Part shown: piece after piece, positions 53,752 through 63,808 of the stretch | How positions within the stretch are numbered: position 1 is the first letter of the stretch | Layout of the letters: each line of letters starts with the position of its first letter | DNA from: Sphingopyxis sp. JAI128 | Lineage (GTDB): Bacteria > Pseudomonadota > Alphaproteobacteria > Sphingomonadales > Sphingomonadaceae | Direction: 5' to 3' | Assembly: GCF_014207235.1 (NCBI RefSeq) | Contig: NZ_JACHDA010000001.1 | Span: 310,001-374,000 of the forward strand | Length of the DNA stretch: 64,000 nt | Program-made: the position numbers and the translations under genes | The notes under the pieces: generated by a model | Told to the model about the DNA's origin: nothing | Seen by the model: only the letters and a program-made list of their open reading frames with translations | Databases searched by the model: none

Positions 53752-54564
53752 TCAATGCTTCTTGTCGGCCCAGATGTTCCGGTACGACAAATAGGTCAGC
53801 ACGGTGAAAATCAGCAGAAAGCCGAAGACCGCATAACCCACCATGATGCGCTTGATCAGCTTCGGTTCGGCAGTCCAGACGAGGAACGCGGTGACGTCCT
53901 TCGACATCTGGTCGACCGTCGCCTTGGTGCCGTCGGCATAAGTGACCTGACCTTCGGTAAGCGGCGGCGCCATCGCAAGGTTGAGGTTCGCGAAATAGGG
54001 GTTGTAGTGCAGCCCCGTTCCCGGCTTCAGCTCGGCCGGCAGGTTTGCCGGCGGGTTCTGGAACCCGGTCAGCAGCGAATAGACATAGTCCTTGCCGCCT
54101 TCGCGCGCCTTGGTGATCAGCGACAGGTCGGGCGGCAGCGCATTGTTGTTCGCGGCGCGCGCAGCTGTTTCGTTGGCGTAGGGCGACGGGAAATAATCCG
54201 ACGGCAGGCCGTCACGCGTCGCGGGCTCACCCGTGTCGGGGTTGATCGACGGGACCTGGAAACCCTTGGCGAAGGTTTTGATCTGGCCTTCGGTGTAGCC
54301 GAGGTCCTTGATGTCGCGGAACGCGACATGGTGCAGGCTGTGGCAGGCCGAGCAGACTTCCTTGTACACCTGCATCCCGCGCTGCAGCTGCGCCTGATCC
54401 CAGTGCGGCAGCAAAATGCCGTCGCTGGCCAGCTTCAGATGCTTTGGATGTTTGTGAAACTCGTGCGCGACATTGGGTTCATTGCTGAGCGGCGTCGTGA
54501 GGATCGCGAGCACCAGCGCGGTAATGAAACCGAGACCGACGAGAAAACCGAGCGGACGAACCAT
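53752..54564 (-). CDS. petC: Cytochrome c1
   Basis: The protein is 270 residues. An N-terminal hydrophobic segment (LGFITALVLAILTT) is followed by the heme motif CSACH (71-75), and a C-terminal helix (RIMVGYAVFGFLLIFTVLTYLSY) anchors it. It passes electrons from the Rieske protein to soluble cytochrome c. It is the last gene of petA-petB-petC. Confidence 0.96.
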   Translation of the reverse strand: MVRPLGFLVGLGFITALVLAILTTPLSNEPNVAHEFHKHPKHLKLASDGILLPHWDQAQLQRGMQVYKEVCSACHSLHHVAFRDIKDLGYTEGQIKTFAKGFQVPSINPDTGEPATRDGLPSDYFPSPYANETAARAANNNALPPDLSLITKAREGGKDYVYSLLTGFQNPPANLPAELKPGTGLHYNPYFANLNLAMAPPLTEGQVTYADGTKATVDQMSKDVTAFLVWTAEPKLIKRIMVGYAVFGFLLIFTVLTYLSYRNIWADKKH

Positions 54565-54595
54565 GGCTGTATCAGCTCCTATTAAAGTCCGGCGC

Positions 54596-55882
54596 TCAGG
54601 CCGTTGCCGAAGCCGACGACGCGTCGGTGGCGTGTTTGGCGAGGACCGCTTCGGTGATCGAATTCGGCATCGGAAGCGGGCGTTCGATCCGCGACACGAT
54701 CGGCAGGATCACCAGGAAGTGAGCGAAATAATAGATCGCGCCCAGCTGGCTCAGGATCACCCACGGCTGTTCGGCGGGCTGCATACCGCACAAGCCGAGG
54801 AGCAGCACGTCGAAGACGAGGATCCAGAAGAAGATGCGGTACAGCGGGCGATAGTTCGACGACTTGATCGGCGAGCTGTCGAGCCAGGGCAGGAAGAACA
54901 GCAGCGCGATCGACGCGAACATCGCGATGACGCCCCACAGCTTTGCGTCGATCCACAGGAAATTGAAGGTGAAGGCCTTCAAAATCGCGTAGAACGGCAG
55001 GAAATACCATTCGGGAACGATATGCGCCGGGGTCGAAAGCGAATTCGCCGGGATATAATTGTCGGCGTGACCGAGCGTGTTCGGGCTGAAGAAGGTCAGC
55101 GCGACGAAGACCAGCAGGAAAACGCCGACGCCGAAACCGTCCTTCGCGGTGTAATAGGGGTGGAACGGGACGGTGTCCTGTTCGTCCTTCACCTCGATGC
55201 CGGTGGGGTTCGACGAACCCGGGATGTGCAGTGCCCAGATGTGCAGGATGATGACACCCAGGATCACGAATGGCAGCAGATAATGCAGCGAGAAGAAGCG
55301 GTTGAGCGTGGCATTGTCGGGGACGAAGCCGCCGAGCAGCCATTCGCGCACCGGCTCGCCGACGACGGGTATCGCCGAGAAGAAGCCGGTGATCACCTGC
55401 GCGCCCCAGAAGCTCATCTGGCCCCACGGCAGCACATAGCCCATAAAGGCGGTCGCCATCATGAGGAGGAAGATCACGACACCGAGCAGCCACACCATTT
55501 CGCGCGGCGCCTTGTACGAACCGTAATAAAGGCCGCGGAAGATGTGCAGGTAAACCACGATGAAGAACATGCTCGCGCCGTTCATATGCGCGTAGCGGAT
55601 GAACCAGCCGGCGTTCACGTCGCGCATGATATGCTCGACCGAGTTGAACGCGACGCCGGCATTCGCCGCATAGTGCATCGCGAGCACGATACCGGTGATG
55701 ATCTGTATCATCAGCGCGGCGCCGGCGAGGACGCCGAAGTTCCAGAAATAGTTGAGGTTGCGCGGAACCGGATAGCCGGGACCGGTAGCATTGTAGACGA
55801 GGCGCGGAATCGGCAGCTTCTCGTCCATCCATTTCATCAACGGATGCTGGGGTTCATAGGGTTTGGCCCAGGGAAAGCTCAT
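54596..55882 (-). CDS. petB: Cytochrome b of the bc1 complex
   Basis: The protein is 428 residues with eight membrane helices, the four heme-ligand histidines in helices B and D, and [14 protein letters not shown] near the Qo site. The PEWY motif is intact. It lies between petA and petC. Confidence 0.97.
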   Translation of the reverse strand: MSFPWAKPYEPQHPLMKWMDEKLPIPRLVYNATGPGYPVPRNLNYFWNFGVLAGAALMIQIITGIVLAMHYAANAGVAFNSVEHIMRDVNAGWFIRYAHMNGASMFFIVVYLHIFRGLYYGSYKAPREMVWLLGVVIFLLMMATAFMGYVLPWGQMSFWGAQVITGFFSAIPVVGEPVREWLLGGFVPDNATLNRFFSLHYLLPFVILGVIILHIWALHIPGSSNPTGIEVKDEQDTVPFHPYYTAKDGFGVGVFLLVFVALTFFSPNTLGHADNYIPANSLSTPAHIVPEWYFLPFYAILKAFTFNFLWIDAKLWGVIAMFASIALLFFLPWLDSSPIKSSNYRPLYRIFFWILVFDVLLLGLCGMQPAEQPWVILSQLGAIYYFAHFLVILPIVSRIERPLPMPNSITEAVLAKHATDASSASATA

Positions 55883-55895
55883 CTTATCTCGCTCC

Positions 55896-56453
55896 TCAGC
55901 CGATCGTCACGACGGTGTCGCTGGTGAATTCATAGGGCGGCACGACCAGATTCTTGGGTGCCGGGCCCTTACGGATGCGCGCCGCGGTGTCGTAGTGCGA
56001 ACCGTGGCACGGACAGAAATAACCGCCGAAATCGCCCTTGTTCTCGCCTTCTGCGGCACCGAGCGGCACGCAGCCGAGGTGGGTGCAGACGCCAAGCGTG
56101 ATCAGCCAGTTTTCCTTGCCGGGCTTGGTGCGCTGGTCGATCGTTTCGGGATCGCGCAGGTCGCCGAGCGGAACCGCCTTGGCTTCGGCAATTTCCTTGG
56201 CGACGAGGTTGCGCACGAACACCGGCTGCTTGCGCCAGCTGGTCTTGATCGCCTGCCCCGGCTGGATCGCCGAAATGTCGATTTCAGTGGTCGACAGCGC
56301 GAGCACGTCGGCCGACGGGTTCATCTGGTTGAGCAGCGGCAGCACGACCGCGACCGCACCGACACCAGCGAAACTCACTGCCGCAATATTGATGAAATCC
56401 CGGCGGCGTACGCCATCCTCGATACCGGCGTTGAGTTCAGATTCACTGGCCAT
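55896..56453 (-). CDS. petA: Ubiquinol-cytochrome c reductase iron-sulfur subunit (Rieske)
   Basis: The protein is 185 residues. A Tat-like [10 protein letters not shown] (16-25) and membrane helix lead to the cluster motifs CTHLGC (C123, H125) and CPCHGSHYD (C147, H150) with the C128-C149 disulphide. The open frame reaches far upstream but [10 protein letters not shown] is the natural start. It is first of the bc1 operon; the 222-base gap before it should hold the promoter. Confidence 0.97.
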   Translation of the reverse strand: MASESELNAGIEDGVRRRDFINIAAVSFAGVGAVAVVLPLLNQMNPSADVLALSTTEIDISAIQPGQAIKTSWRKQPVFVRNLVAKEIAEAKAVPLGDLRDPETIDQRTKPGKENWLITLGVCTHLGCVPLGAAEGENKGDFGGYFCPCHGSHYDTAARIRKGPAPKNLVVPPYEFTSDTVVTIG

Positions 56454-56675
56454 TCGACTGCCCTTGCATGGGTGAACTACAAAAGTTCTCGAAGGATTGG
56501 CCGCCCTTGTTGCACGCGCACGAATGCGCACAACCCGGCGGCCCCTCCGGGAATTGCGGGCCTGATAGCCGCACAGTCCGGGCTTGCCAACAGGCAATTT
56601 CCGCAGCGCGCACCGCATCGGGCCGCCATGCCGTAACCACTCGATTCCATCGCCGGCCGCAGCTATGGGCTGATT

Positions 56676-57134
56676 ATGGAAATCGCTATGTTTCAACCGG
56701 ATATCGCGGGCAATGTCGGCACGACTTTGCGCACCGCAGCCTGTTTCGGCGTGCCGGCGCATATCATCGAACCGTGCGGTTTTCCCTTTTCCGACGGCGC
56801 GCTGAAACGCGCCGGGATGGATTATGCAACGCGGGCGAATGTGCGCCGCCACGCCGACTGGGAAGGCTTTTTCGAATGGAGCGTGGATGCCGGGCGGCGC
56901 GTTGTGCTGCTGACGACGGCGGGCGCGACGCCTCTGCCCGCCTTTGCGTTCGGACCCGCCGACATATTGCTGCTCGGCGCCGAATCTTCCGGCGCGCCGT
57001 CCCACGTTCATGACGCGGCCGCGGCGCGGGTCGCGATTCCGATGCGGCCCGGCTTTCGCTCCTTGAATGTCGCCGTCGCGGCTGGCATCGCGCTCGCCGA
57101 AGCGCTCAGGCAAACGAAAGGCTTTCCGGCATGA
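56676..57134 (+). CDS. trmL: tRNA (cytidine(34)-2'-O)-methyltransferase
   Basis: The protein is 152 residues and a SPOUT methyltransferase: MFQPDIAGNVGTTLRTAACFG at the start, LLLGAESSGAPSHVHDAA and SLNVAVAAGIALAEALRQ form the knotted SAM site. It methylates the wobble base of tRNA-Leu. It overlaps the hemF start by ATGA. Confidence 0.93.
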   Translation: MEIAMFQPDIAGNVGTTLRTAACFGVPAHIIEPCGFPFSDGALKRAGMDYATRANVRRHADWEGFFEWSVDAGRRVVLLTTAGATPLPAFAFGPADILLLGAESSGAPSHVHDAAAARVAIPMRPGFRSLNVAVAAGIALAEALRQTKGFPA

Positions 57135-57991
57135 TCTCGCTCGATCCGCAGCAACAGACGGCACGCGACTGGTTCGAATCGCTTCGCGACCGGATTTGCG
57201 CCGAATTCGAAGCGATCGAGGCCGAGGCCGGCAGCGACGCACGCTTTGCCTATACGCCATGGGATCGCGAGGCCGATGGTGTCGAACCCGGCGAAGGCGG
57301 CGGCGGCGTGCGCGGCGTGATGACGGGAAAGGTTTTCGAGAAGGTCGGGGTCAATGTTTCGACCGTCGGCGGCCAGTTCGCACCCGATTTTGCCGCATCG
57401 ATCCACGGAGCCGGCGAGGATCCGAGCTTTTTCGCGACGGGAATCAGCCTGGTTGCCCATATGGCCAATCCGCATGTTCCCGCGGTGCATATGAACACGC
57501 GCTTCCTTGCGACGACAAAGCGCTGGTTCGGCGGCGGCGCCGACCTGAACCCGCCGATCCCGTACAAGGAAGACACCGACGCCTTTCACGCGCGGCTGCG
57601 CGCGGCCTGCGCACCCTTTGGTCCCGACGTCTATGAACGCTACGCCAAATGGGCCGACGATTATTTCTATATCCCGCATCGCGGGGTGCATCGCGGTGTC
57701 GGCGGAATTTTCTACGACCATCTCGAATGCGGCGACGATGCGGAGTTCGACCGCAATTTCCAGCTGACGCAATCGGTGGGCGAGGCCTTTCTCGACATTT
57801 TCCCCCAGATCGTGCGCCGCCGCATGGGCCTGTCCTTCACCGAAGCCGAGCGCGAGGAACAGCTGGTATGGCGCGGTCGCTATGCCGAGTTCAACCTCGT
57901 CTACGATCGCGGCACATTGTTCGGGCTCAAGACCGGCGGCAATATCGACGCGATCCTGATGAGCCTGCCGCCGCTGGCGAAATGGAGCTGA
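57131..57991 (+). CDS. hemF: Oxygen-dependent coproporphyrinogen III oxidase
   Basis: The protein is 286 residues. Motifs include RGVMTGKVFEKVGVNVSTV, HMNTRFLATTKRWFGGGADLNP, CDxYFYIPHR-like (YFYIPHRGVHRGVGGIFYDHL) and YDRGTLFGLKTGGNIDAILMSLPP. It catalyses an aerobic step of heme synthesis. Its start overlaps trmL. Confidence 0.97.
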   Translation: MISLDPQQQTARDWFESLRDRICAEFEAIEAEAGSDARFAYTPWDREADGVEPGEGGGGVRGVMTGKVFEKVGVNVSTVGGQFAPDFAASIHGAGEDPSFFATGISLVAHMANPHVPAVHMNTRFLATTKRWFGGGADLNPPIPYKEDTDAFHARLRAACAPFGPDVYERYAKWADDYFYIPHRGVHRGVGGIFYDHLECGDDAEFDRNFQLTQSVGEAFLDIFPQIVRRRMGLSFTEAEREEQLVWRGRYAEFNLVYDRGTLFGLKTGGNIDAILMSLPPLAKWS

Positions 57992-58001
57992 CGCAGCAAA
58001 A

Positions 58002-58029
58002 AGGGCGCCCCCGACAGCAAGGGCGCCCT
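58002..58029 (-). terminator. Intrinsic terminator of the membrane-protein gene
   Basis: On the minus strand AGGGCGCC pairs with GGCGCCCT and is followed by TTTTT, in the gap between two convergent genes. Confidence 0.8.
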
Positions 58030-58052
58030 GATTGACGTGATCGGCGAACCGA

Positions 58053-58895
58053 TCAGGCGAAAACGTCGGCCTTGCTACCTTCGCCCAGCGCCCGATAGAT
58101 GCCGGCCGGTACCCCGACCTGAAGATAGGCCATTGGAATACTCAGCAGCAGCGCACCGATGAGGATCGCCACAATCGAACCGCCGCCGGGCATACCGCCG
58201 CCCGCGAACATCGACACGCCGACGATCATCCCGAGGATCAGAAACACGACGAAAAGCGCGATGCCGAGCAGGATGAAATAGCCGAAAATCTTCCATTGCG
58301 ATGCGGCGGTCATTTTCCACGATTCGCCGAGCCCCGTCAGGACGTTGAACGTCCGCCGGTCCGCCATCACCGGTCCGGTGCAGCAGAAGCGCGCGGCGAG
58401 CCAGATCAGGAACAGGAAGAACAACAGCATGAGCAGCAGCATGATCGCACTGGTTCCCGCCCCCGGTGCACCACCGCCCATCGCCAGCGGCGCCAGCGCG
58501 CTGCCGAAGACGACGAAGCCGATCAGGACGAGCACCAATATGACCGCGATCATCAGCAGCAGCGTCGGGAGCGCGGCGACAAAGCCGAAGCCGAGCGCCG
58601 AGCCCAAAGGTTCGCTGCCGTTGGAGAGCCCCATGCGCCACGACGCAAAATAGCTCCCCGTCTGAAGAACATAATTGATCAGGCTGGTAAGGATGGCGAG
58701 CCCGCCCATCGCCGCCATGCCGCCGGCCGCGAGGCTCATCGGATCCGCCATCATCGCGCCGCCACCCAGCGCAAACTGAATAACGAGCGGTACGACGATG
58801 CCGACGCCGATGAGGGCGATGGCGTGATTGGCGCCCTGCCCCGCGAAAAAGCTGGTCGCATAGGACCAGGCTTGGCCGATACTAAACCGATTCAT
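58053..58895 (-). CDS. Polytopic membrane protein 1
   Basis: The protein is 280 residues with about six helices, Gly- and Ala-rich. Conserved elements FxFVAALPTLL and WKIFGYFILLGIALFVVFLILG suggest the glycerophosphoryl diester phosphodiesterase membrane-domain/YIP1-like fold. It has the same general layout as the next gene, so they may be diverged copies. The function is unknown. Confidence 0.7.
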   Translation of the reverse strand: MNRFSIGQAWSYATSFFAGQGANHAIALIGVGIVVPLVIQFALGGGAMMADPMSLAAGGMAAMGGLAILTSLINYVLQTGSYFASWRMGLSNGSEPLGSALGFGFVAALPTLLLMIAVILVLVLIGFVVFGSALAPLAMGGGAPGAGTSAIMLLLMLLFFLFLIWLAARFCCTGPVMADRRTFNVLTGLGESWKMTAASQWKIFGYFILLGIALFVVFLILGMIVGVSMFAGGGMPGGGSIVAILIGALLLSIPMAYLQVGVPAGIYRALGEGSKADVFA

Positions 58896-58938
58896 TCCTT
58901 TTCTCCCCCTGAACGATGCTATCGATATGCGACCCGGA

Positions 58939-59682
58939 TCATGCGAACACCCCGCCCTCGGCTCGAATGGTCAACTGGCGATAGATCGAAGCGATCACTG
59001 CGGTGTTGAGCAGTCCGAATGCCGCCGACACCGCCGAGTTGATCGCACTGCCGATCAGGTGTCCGAACGAGCCCTGCGTGCCGAACACGCTCGTGATGCC
59101 GCCGGTGATTGCCGAAACGACGAGCAGGACGACCATGAACAGGATGACGAACAGCGCGATCCGCCAGCCATTGCCCTGCGTGAGCTGCCAGCTGCCGTGC
59201 AACGCCGCGACCGGGCTCTTGAGTTCGCGGTCGGCGAGCAACGGATAGACCGCCGCAAATCGGCCGATAAGATAGATCATCGGAATAATCAGCAGCAGAA
59301 AGGCCAGACCGAAAAGGATCGACTGGATCACGAATATCCCGATCAAGGTCGGGATCATCACCATCGCGAAGGTCAGCGCTTCCCCCACGCTGGTACCGGC
59401 GCGGGCCAGCCACAATCGCAAAATCGCCACCGAACCGAGGGTCGAAGCGACCGCCACGAACAGCAACCATGGCAACTGCTGGCGCATATCGGCGATCAGC
59501 AACGTCAAGAGTTGGTCGGGCGTGGTGTCGTTGGGCGGTGTCAAGGGAACGGGGCCAAGCAGCGCCAGCGCCATTCCGGGCAAAAAGAGAAAAATACCCG
59601 CAAGGATGCTGGTCAGGGGCAGATGCGCCTTCACGAGCGCCATCGCATCGTCCCACGCCGCACCCATATCGAATTTTGCCAT
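58939..59682 (-). CDS. Polytopic membrane protein 2
   Basis: The protein is 247 residues with about six helices. MAKFDMGAAWDDAMALVKAHLPLTSILAG and GSWQLTQGNGWRIALFVILFMVVLLVVSAITGGI resemble the neighbour's FSIGQAWSYATSFFAGQ and ESWKMTAASQWKIFGYFILLG. It is 43 bases upstream of the first, so co-transcribed. The function is unknown. Confidence 0.7.
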   Translation of the reverse strand: MAKFDMGAAWDDAMALVKAHLPLTSILAGIFLFLPGMALALLGPVPLTPPNDTTPDQLLTLLIADMRQQLPWLLFVAVASTLGSVAILRLWLARAGTSVGEALTFAMVMIPTLIGIFVIQSILFGLAFLLLIIPMIYLIGRFAAVYPLLADRELKSPVAALHGSWQLTQGNGWRIALFVILFMVVLLVVSAITGGITSVFGTQGSFGHLIGSAINSAVSAAFGLLNTAVIASIYRQLTIRAEGGVFA

Positions 59683-59814
59683 TGATACCCCGTCACTTTT
59701 TCATTTACCGGTCGGGATGAAAGTGACGATCTTCGGCGCCGATGTCCAGCCCCGTCGCCAATCGCCCGCCGCCCCCTTGCATCGGGCTTCGCGGCGGGCC
59801 AGATAGCCCGCGAA

Positions 59815-60468
59815 ATGGATCCCCTTCCCCTACCCGAATGGACGATCGAGTCCGCCCTTACCGACTATGCCGCCGCGCTTGCCGACATGGAAGCACGCGC
59901 CGCGGCGATCCATGCCCGTGAAGCAAATGAGCGCATCTGGCTGCTCGAACATCCGCCGCTCTATACCGCCGGGACCAGCGCCGATCCGGCCGAACTGCTC
60001 GATCCGCGCTTTCCGGTTTACGATGCCGGTCGCGGCGGGCGTTACACCTATCACGGGCCGGGTCAGCGCGTCGGCTATGTCCAGCTCGACCTTGCGAAGC
60101 GCGGACGCGACGTGCGCGCTTATGTCTCGGCGCTCGAAGGCTGGGTGATCGATGCGCTTGCGCTGTTCGGTGTCGGAGCCCGGCGCGCCGAGGGGCGCAT
60201 CGGCATCTGGACCGACGATGCCGAAGGCCGCGAGGCAAAGATTGGCGCGATCGGGGTGCGCGTGAAACGTTGGGTGACAATGCACGGTTTTTCGTTGAAC
60301 GTTGCGCCCGACCTCACGCATTTCGGCGGTATCGTGCCGTGCGGTATCGCCGAGTTTCCGGTCACCAGTCTCACCGCACTGGGAAAGCCCGCAACCTTCG
60401 CGGAGGTCGATGCGGCGCTGGCCCGGACCTTGCCTGCCTTTCTCGACAAGCTCGGACCGACAGACTAG
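59815..60468 (+). CDS. lipB: Octanoyltransferase LipB
   Basis: LipB moves octanoyl from ACP to lipoyl domains. The protein is 217 residues; [18 protein letters not shown] (76-93) binds, K142 in [10 protein letters not shown] and C176 in [16 protein letters not shown] are the catalytic pair. It could modify the BkdB lipoyl domain found in this window. Confidence 0.96.
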   Translation: MDPLPLPEWTIESALTDYAAALADMEARAAAIHAREANERIWLLEHPPLYTAGTSADPAELLDPRFPVYDAGRGGRYTYHGPGQRVGYVQLDLAKRGRDVRAYVSALEGWVIDALALFGVGARRAEGRIGIWTDDAEGREAKIGAIGVRVKRWVTMHGFSLNVAPDLTHFGGIVPCGIAEFPVTSLTALGKPATFAEVDAALARTLPAFLDKLGPTD

Positions 60469-60478
60469 GGAGCTTGGC

Positions 60479-60823
60479 ATGACCCGCATTTTCCTCGCCA
60501 CGCTTCCGATGCTCGCTCTAGCCGCCTGCGGCGGCGGCGGCAGCACGGACAAATCGACGACCAAGCTCGACGCGGTCGAGGTTCAGCCCGGATCGATCAG
60601 CGATTCGATGATCATCCTCGACGATGTCGCGGGCGACGGCACCGCGGTCGACAACAGCGTTCCCGACGACGGCACGAAAAAGGATTCCGCCAAGGCGGAC
60701 GACGAACGCGCCGGAGAGGATGCGGCGGAGGGCGATGACGAGGCGGCCAACCCTGAGGCCGTTCCCGCGCCCGAAGCAAAAAAATCGCTCAGCGCCGAGC
60801 CCGCGACCAAAAAAGGCGAATAA
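60479..60823 (+). CDS. Small acidic lipoprotein
   Basis: The protein is 114 residues. The lipobox is ALAAC (residue 17), then a Gly/Ser-rich and very acidic low-complexity chain (DDERAGEDAAEGDDEAANPEA). The ATG follows the lipB stop by 10 bases. The function is unknown. Confidence 0.7.
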   Translation: MTRIFLATLPMLALAACGGGGSTDKSTTKLDAVEVQPGSISDSMIILDDVAGDGTAVDNSVPDDGTKKDSAKADDERAGEDAAEGDDEAANPEAVPAPEAKKSLSAEPATKKGE

Positions 60824-60831
60824 TCGACGCC

Positions 60832-61464
60832 TCAACGCAGGCCCAGATTCTTGTGCGTCTGGAGCGAGAGGCGCCAACGCGGATCGGCCATCACCAGATC
60901 GATGCACGCTTGCACATTGGCGGCGGCGTTCGGATCGTCGAGCGGCTGCACGAGCAGATGGCCGAAATCGAGGCCGGCGAGCTGCTCGACATCGCTACCC
61001 GGCTGCGGCCAGACGAGCTTGAGCTCGTCGCCGCTCGTCTGCACCAGTTCGCTGCCCGCCTTCGGGCTGACGCAGATCCAGTCGATACTGCGCGGGATCG
61101 GAAATGTGCCGTTGCTCTCGATGGCGATGCTGAAGCCGCGCTCGTGAAGCGCGTCGATCAGCGCCGTGTCGACCTGCAACATCGGCTCGCCGCCGGTCAG
61201 CACGACATAGCGGTCTTCGTTTCCTTCGCCCCAACTTTGGGCAACAACGTCAGCCAGCGCGGCGGCATCGGAATATTTGCCGCCAAGCGTCCCGTCGGTG
61301 CCGACGAAATCGGTGTCGCAGAACCGGCAGATCGCTTTCGCGCGATCCTTCTCCCGCCCCGTCCACAGGTTGCAGCCGGCAAAGCGGCAGAAAACCGCGC
61401 GGCGCCCCGCCTGCGCGCCCTCGCCCTGCAAGGTCAGGAAAATCTCTTTAACCGCATAAACCAT
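60832..61464 (-). CDS. queE: 7-carboxy-7-deazaguanine synthase
   Basis: A radical SAM enzyme of queuosine synthesis, 210 residues. The cluster cysteines are C31, C46 and C49 in the C-x14-C-x2-C spacing of one QueE group, not the common CxxxCxxC. LTGGEPMLQVD and IESNGTFP are present. It follows queC by 3 bases. Confidence 0.95.
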   Translation of the reverse strand: MVYAVKEIFLTLQGEGAQAGRRAVFCRFAGCNLWTGREKDRAKAICRFCDTDFVGTDGTLGGKYSDAAALADVVAQSWGEGNEDRYVVLTGGEPMLQVDTALIDALHERGFSIAIESNGTFPIPRSIDWICVSPKAGSELVQTSGDELKLVWPQPGSDVEQLAGLDFGHLLVQPLDDPNAAANVQACIDLVMADPRWRLSLQTHKNLGLR

Positions 61465-61467
61465 CGG

Positions 61468-62166
61468 TCAGGCGTATCGCGTCGGATCGGTGATTCCCGC
61501 ATCGGCGAAGCCCTTGCTGCGCAGACGGCAACTGTCGCATTCGCCGCAGTGCAGACCGTCAGGGGTCGGGTCGTAGCACGACCAGCTCATGCCCGCATCC
61601 ATGCCGAGGCGCGCTGCCTCGGCCGCGATATCGGCTTTGGTCATATGCTGGAGCGGCGCGTGGATGCGGAACGCCACGCCCTGGTCGCCATCGCGCGTGG
61701 CAAGCGCGGCGAGATTTTCAAACCCTTGGATGAATTCGGGACGGCAGTCGGGATAGCCCGAATAGTCGAGCGCATTGACGCCGATCACGATATCCTCAGC
61801 TCGCCGCGCTTCTGCCAGACCGAGGGTCAGCGACAGGAAAATGAGGTTGCGCGCAGGGACGTAGGTGACGGGAATGTCGATGCCCCCCTCAACGCTGCCC
61901 GCGCCGTCCTTCGGCACGTCGATATCGGCGGTCAGCGCCGACCCCCCAAAGCGGCGAAGGTCGAGCGGCAGCACGATATGCTCGGCGGCGCCGACATAGT
62001 CCGCGATCCGCCCGGCGGATTCGAGTTCGACGCGGTGGCGCTGGTTATAATCGATCGTGAGCGCTACGACGCGCGCGCCAGCTTCGCGCGCGAGGCCCGC
62101 ACAGACCATCGAGTCGAGCCCGCCCGACAGGAGGACGATCACCGTTTTTCCGGAAACTTGCTGCAT
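61468..62166 (-). CDS. queC: 7-cyano-7-deazaguanine synthase
   Basis: The protein is 232 residues. The PP-loop VLLSGGLDSMVC (11-22) binds ATP, and the zinc site is SCYDP then HCGECDSCRLR near the end. It converts CDG to preQ0. The open frame continues upstream but MQQVSGKTVIVLLSGG is the family start. It is first of queC-queE. Confidence 0.96.
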   Translation of the reverse strand: MQQVSGKTVIVLLSGGLDSMVCAGLAREAGARVVALTIDYNQRHRVELESAGRIADYVGAAEHIVLPLDLRRFGGSALTADIDVPKDGAGSVEGGIDIPVTYVPARNLIFLSLTLGLAEARRAEDIVIGVNALDYSGYPDCRPEFIQGFENLAALATRDGDQGVAFRIHAPLQHMTKADIAAEAARLGMDAGMSWSCYDPTPDGLHCGECDSCRLRSKGFADAGITDPTRYA

Positions 62167-62350
62167 CGGCGCCAGATAGGCCTGTGCCGCGGGGCGTGCA
62201 AGGGCTGAGCAGCGCCAAAAGAAACGGGCCGCGTGACGCTGTCCCACGGCCCAGTTCGGCATGAAAGCCGTTAGGGAGAAGACACACAACAGTATGTCAT
62301 GACACGGTCTAGCCCTATATGGTTAACAAGCCGTTAGCGGCTGCCGGATT

Positions 62351-62755
62351 TCAGCAAGCGCCGGCGCGGCGGGCCTCGATCGCCTGCGAGAAGGGCTTGC
62401 CATCGGCGATCCCCTGCGTATCGATCTGGACAAGCCGGTTCGTCTCGCTGCGAATGGTGGTGCGCCCGTGCCCGGCGCCGGGACAAGTGTAATGTACGGT
62501 CACCGACTGCGGGGTATCTTCGATGATATAGCGCGAGCAGGTCGCGCGAGGGTGATATATCTGGATCATCCGCCGCGCGTCGCCCACACAAATCGTTTGA
62601 AGAAGCGTGCTCTCGCCGCGCTCCCGAAGCTGCCAGCTTCCCTTTTCAAGCCGGTCCAGCATCGCCAGCGACGGCGCCTGCGCCGGCACCGCCGTCGCGC
62701 CGGCGAGGGCGCACGCCGCAATAGAACATCGAAACAGGGGAGAGAAGATCGCCAT
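62351..62755 (-). CDS. DUF3617-like periplasmic protein
   Basis: The protein is 134 residues. A signal peptide ends VPAQA; MLDRLEKGSWQLRERG and CSRYIIEDTPQSVTVHYTCPGAGHGRTTIRSETNRLVQIDTQG resemble DUF3617. It has four cysteines that may form two disulphides. The function is unknown. Confidence 0.7.
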   Translation of the reverse strand: MAIFSPLFRCSIAACALAGATAVPAQAPSLAMLDRLEKGSWQLRERGESTLLQTICVGDARRMIQIYHPRATCSRYIIEDTPQSVTVHYTCPGAGHGRTTIRSETNRLVQIDTQGIADGKPFSQAIEARRAGAC

Positions 62756-62880
62756 TTTTACCTATCCATTGGCTGCCCGCGCACAGGCTGAATTTGCGAC
62801 CCCGTTGTGTCCGAGGTAGCAAGCCGACAGAGGGATTTCAACCGACTGGCGCCAAATCGCGTCGCTTCGCCGCGCGTCCG

Positions 62881-63798
62881 TCAATGATCGTGCATCGAAA
62901 TGTCGCTCAGCGGGATTGGAAAGAAGCGCGAGCAAAAGGCGCAATCGACGACGATATTCCCTGCCTCGTCCGCCATTTCGGCGCGTTCGCTCTCGGGGAA
63001 CTGCGCCAGCACTCCCGCGAAATAGTCCGTGTTGCACCGGCAACCGCGCGAGACCGCGATGCCGGGCTCGACCCGCACCTCGTCTTCGTGGAACAAGCGC
63101 CATGCCAGCGTCTCGAGCGAGGTGGCGGGATCGGTCAACTCCTCGGCCTTCAGCGTCGCTGCGATCGTCTTGGCATGTTCCCATTCGGGATTGTCGTGAC
63201 GGACATGCAGCCGGTCGCGGCCAACCTCGCCTTCGGGAAGATGCTGGAGCAGCAACCCGCCCGCAAGGCATCCCGCCTCGGGATCGTGGCGCGCCGCGAG
63301 TTTGATCAGGCTGGGGATTTGTTCGGATTGTTCAAAATAATGTTCGGCCGCTTCGCCGATCGACGTGCCTTCCAGCGGCACGACGCCTTGGTAGCGTTCG
63401 CCGGTCGTCGCTTGATCGAAGGTGATAGCAAGGAACCCTTCGCCGAACAGCGCGAACAAGGTGGGATCGGCACCGACCTCGGCCAGCCGTTCCGCGTCGA
63501 ATTTGAGATAACCGCGCAGTTCGCCGCCGCGATAATCGCAGACGAGCAGTTCCACCGGGCCGCCGCCGGTCTGCGCCTGCAACGTCATCTGGCCATTCTC
63601 GTCCTTCAGCGTCGAGCCGAGCAGAACCGTAAGCACAAGCGCTTCGGCCAGCAGTTTTTCGGCAACCGGAGGATAATGGTGCGCGCCGATGATAGTCCGG
63701 AGAGTCGGTCCCAGCCGCACCAGCCGTCCCCGCACATGGCGTTCGGCGATGGTGAACAGCAGCGGTTGGTCGAACCAGGTTTCGATGATGTCACTCAC
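62881..63798 (-). CDS. hslO: Redox-regulated chaperone Hsp33
   Basis: The protein is 305 residues from a GTG (MSDIIETWFDQPLLF). The redox switch zinc cysteines are CRC and CAFC near the C-terminus. Under oxidation they release zinc and activate the chaperone. It follows argF on the same strand, 10 bases behind. Confidence 0.94.
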   Translation of the reverse strand: MSDIIETWFDQPLLFTIAERHVRGRLVRLGPTLRTIIGAHHYPPVAEKLLAEALVLTVLLGSTLKDENGQMTLQAQTGGGPVELLVCDYRGGELRGYLKFDAERLAEVGADPTLFALFGEGFLAITFDQATTGERYQGVVPLEGTSIGEAAEHYFEQSEQIPSLIKLAARHDPEAGCLAGGLLLQHLPEGEVGRDRLHVRHDNPEWEHAKTIAATLKAEELTDPATSLETLAWRLFHEDEVRVEPGIAVSRGCRCNTDYFAGVLAQFPESERAEMADEAGNIVVDCAFCSRFFPIPLSDISMHDH

Positions 63799-63808
63799 GG
63801 TTTCGAAC

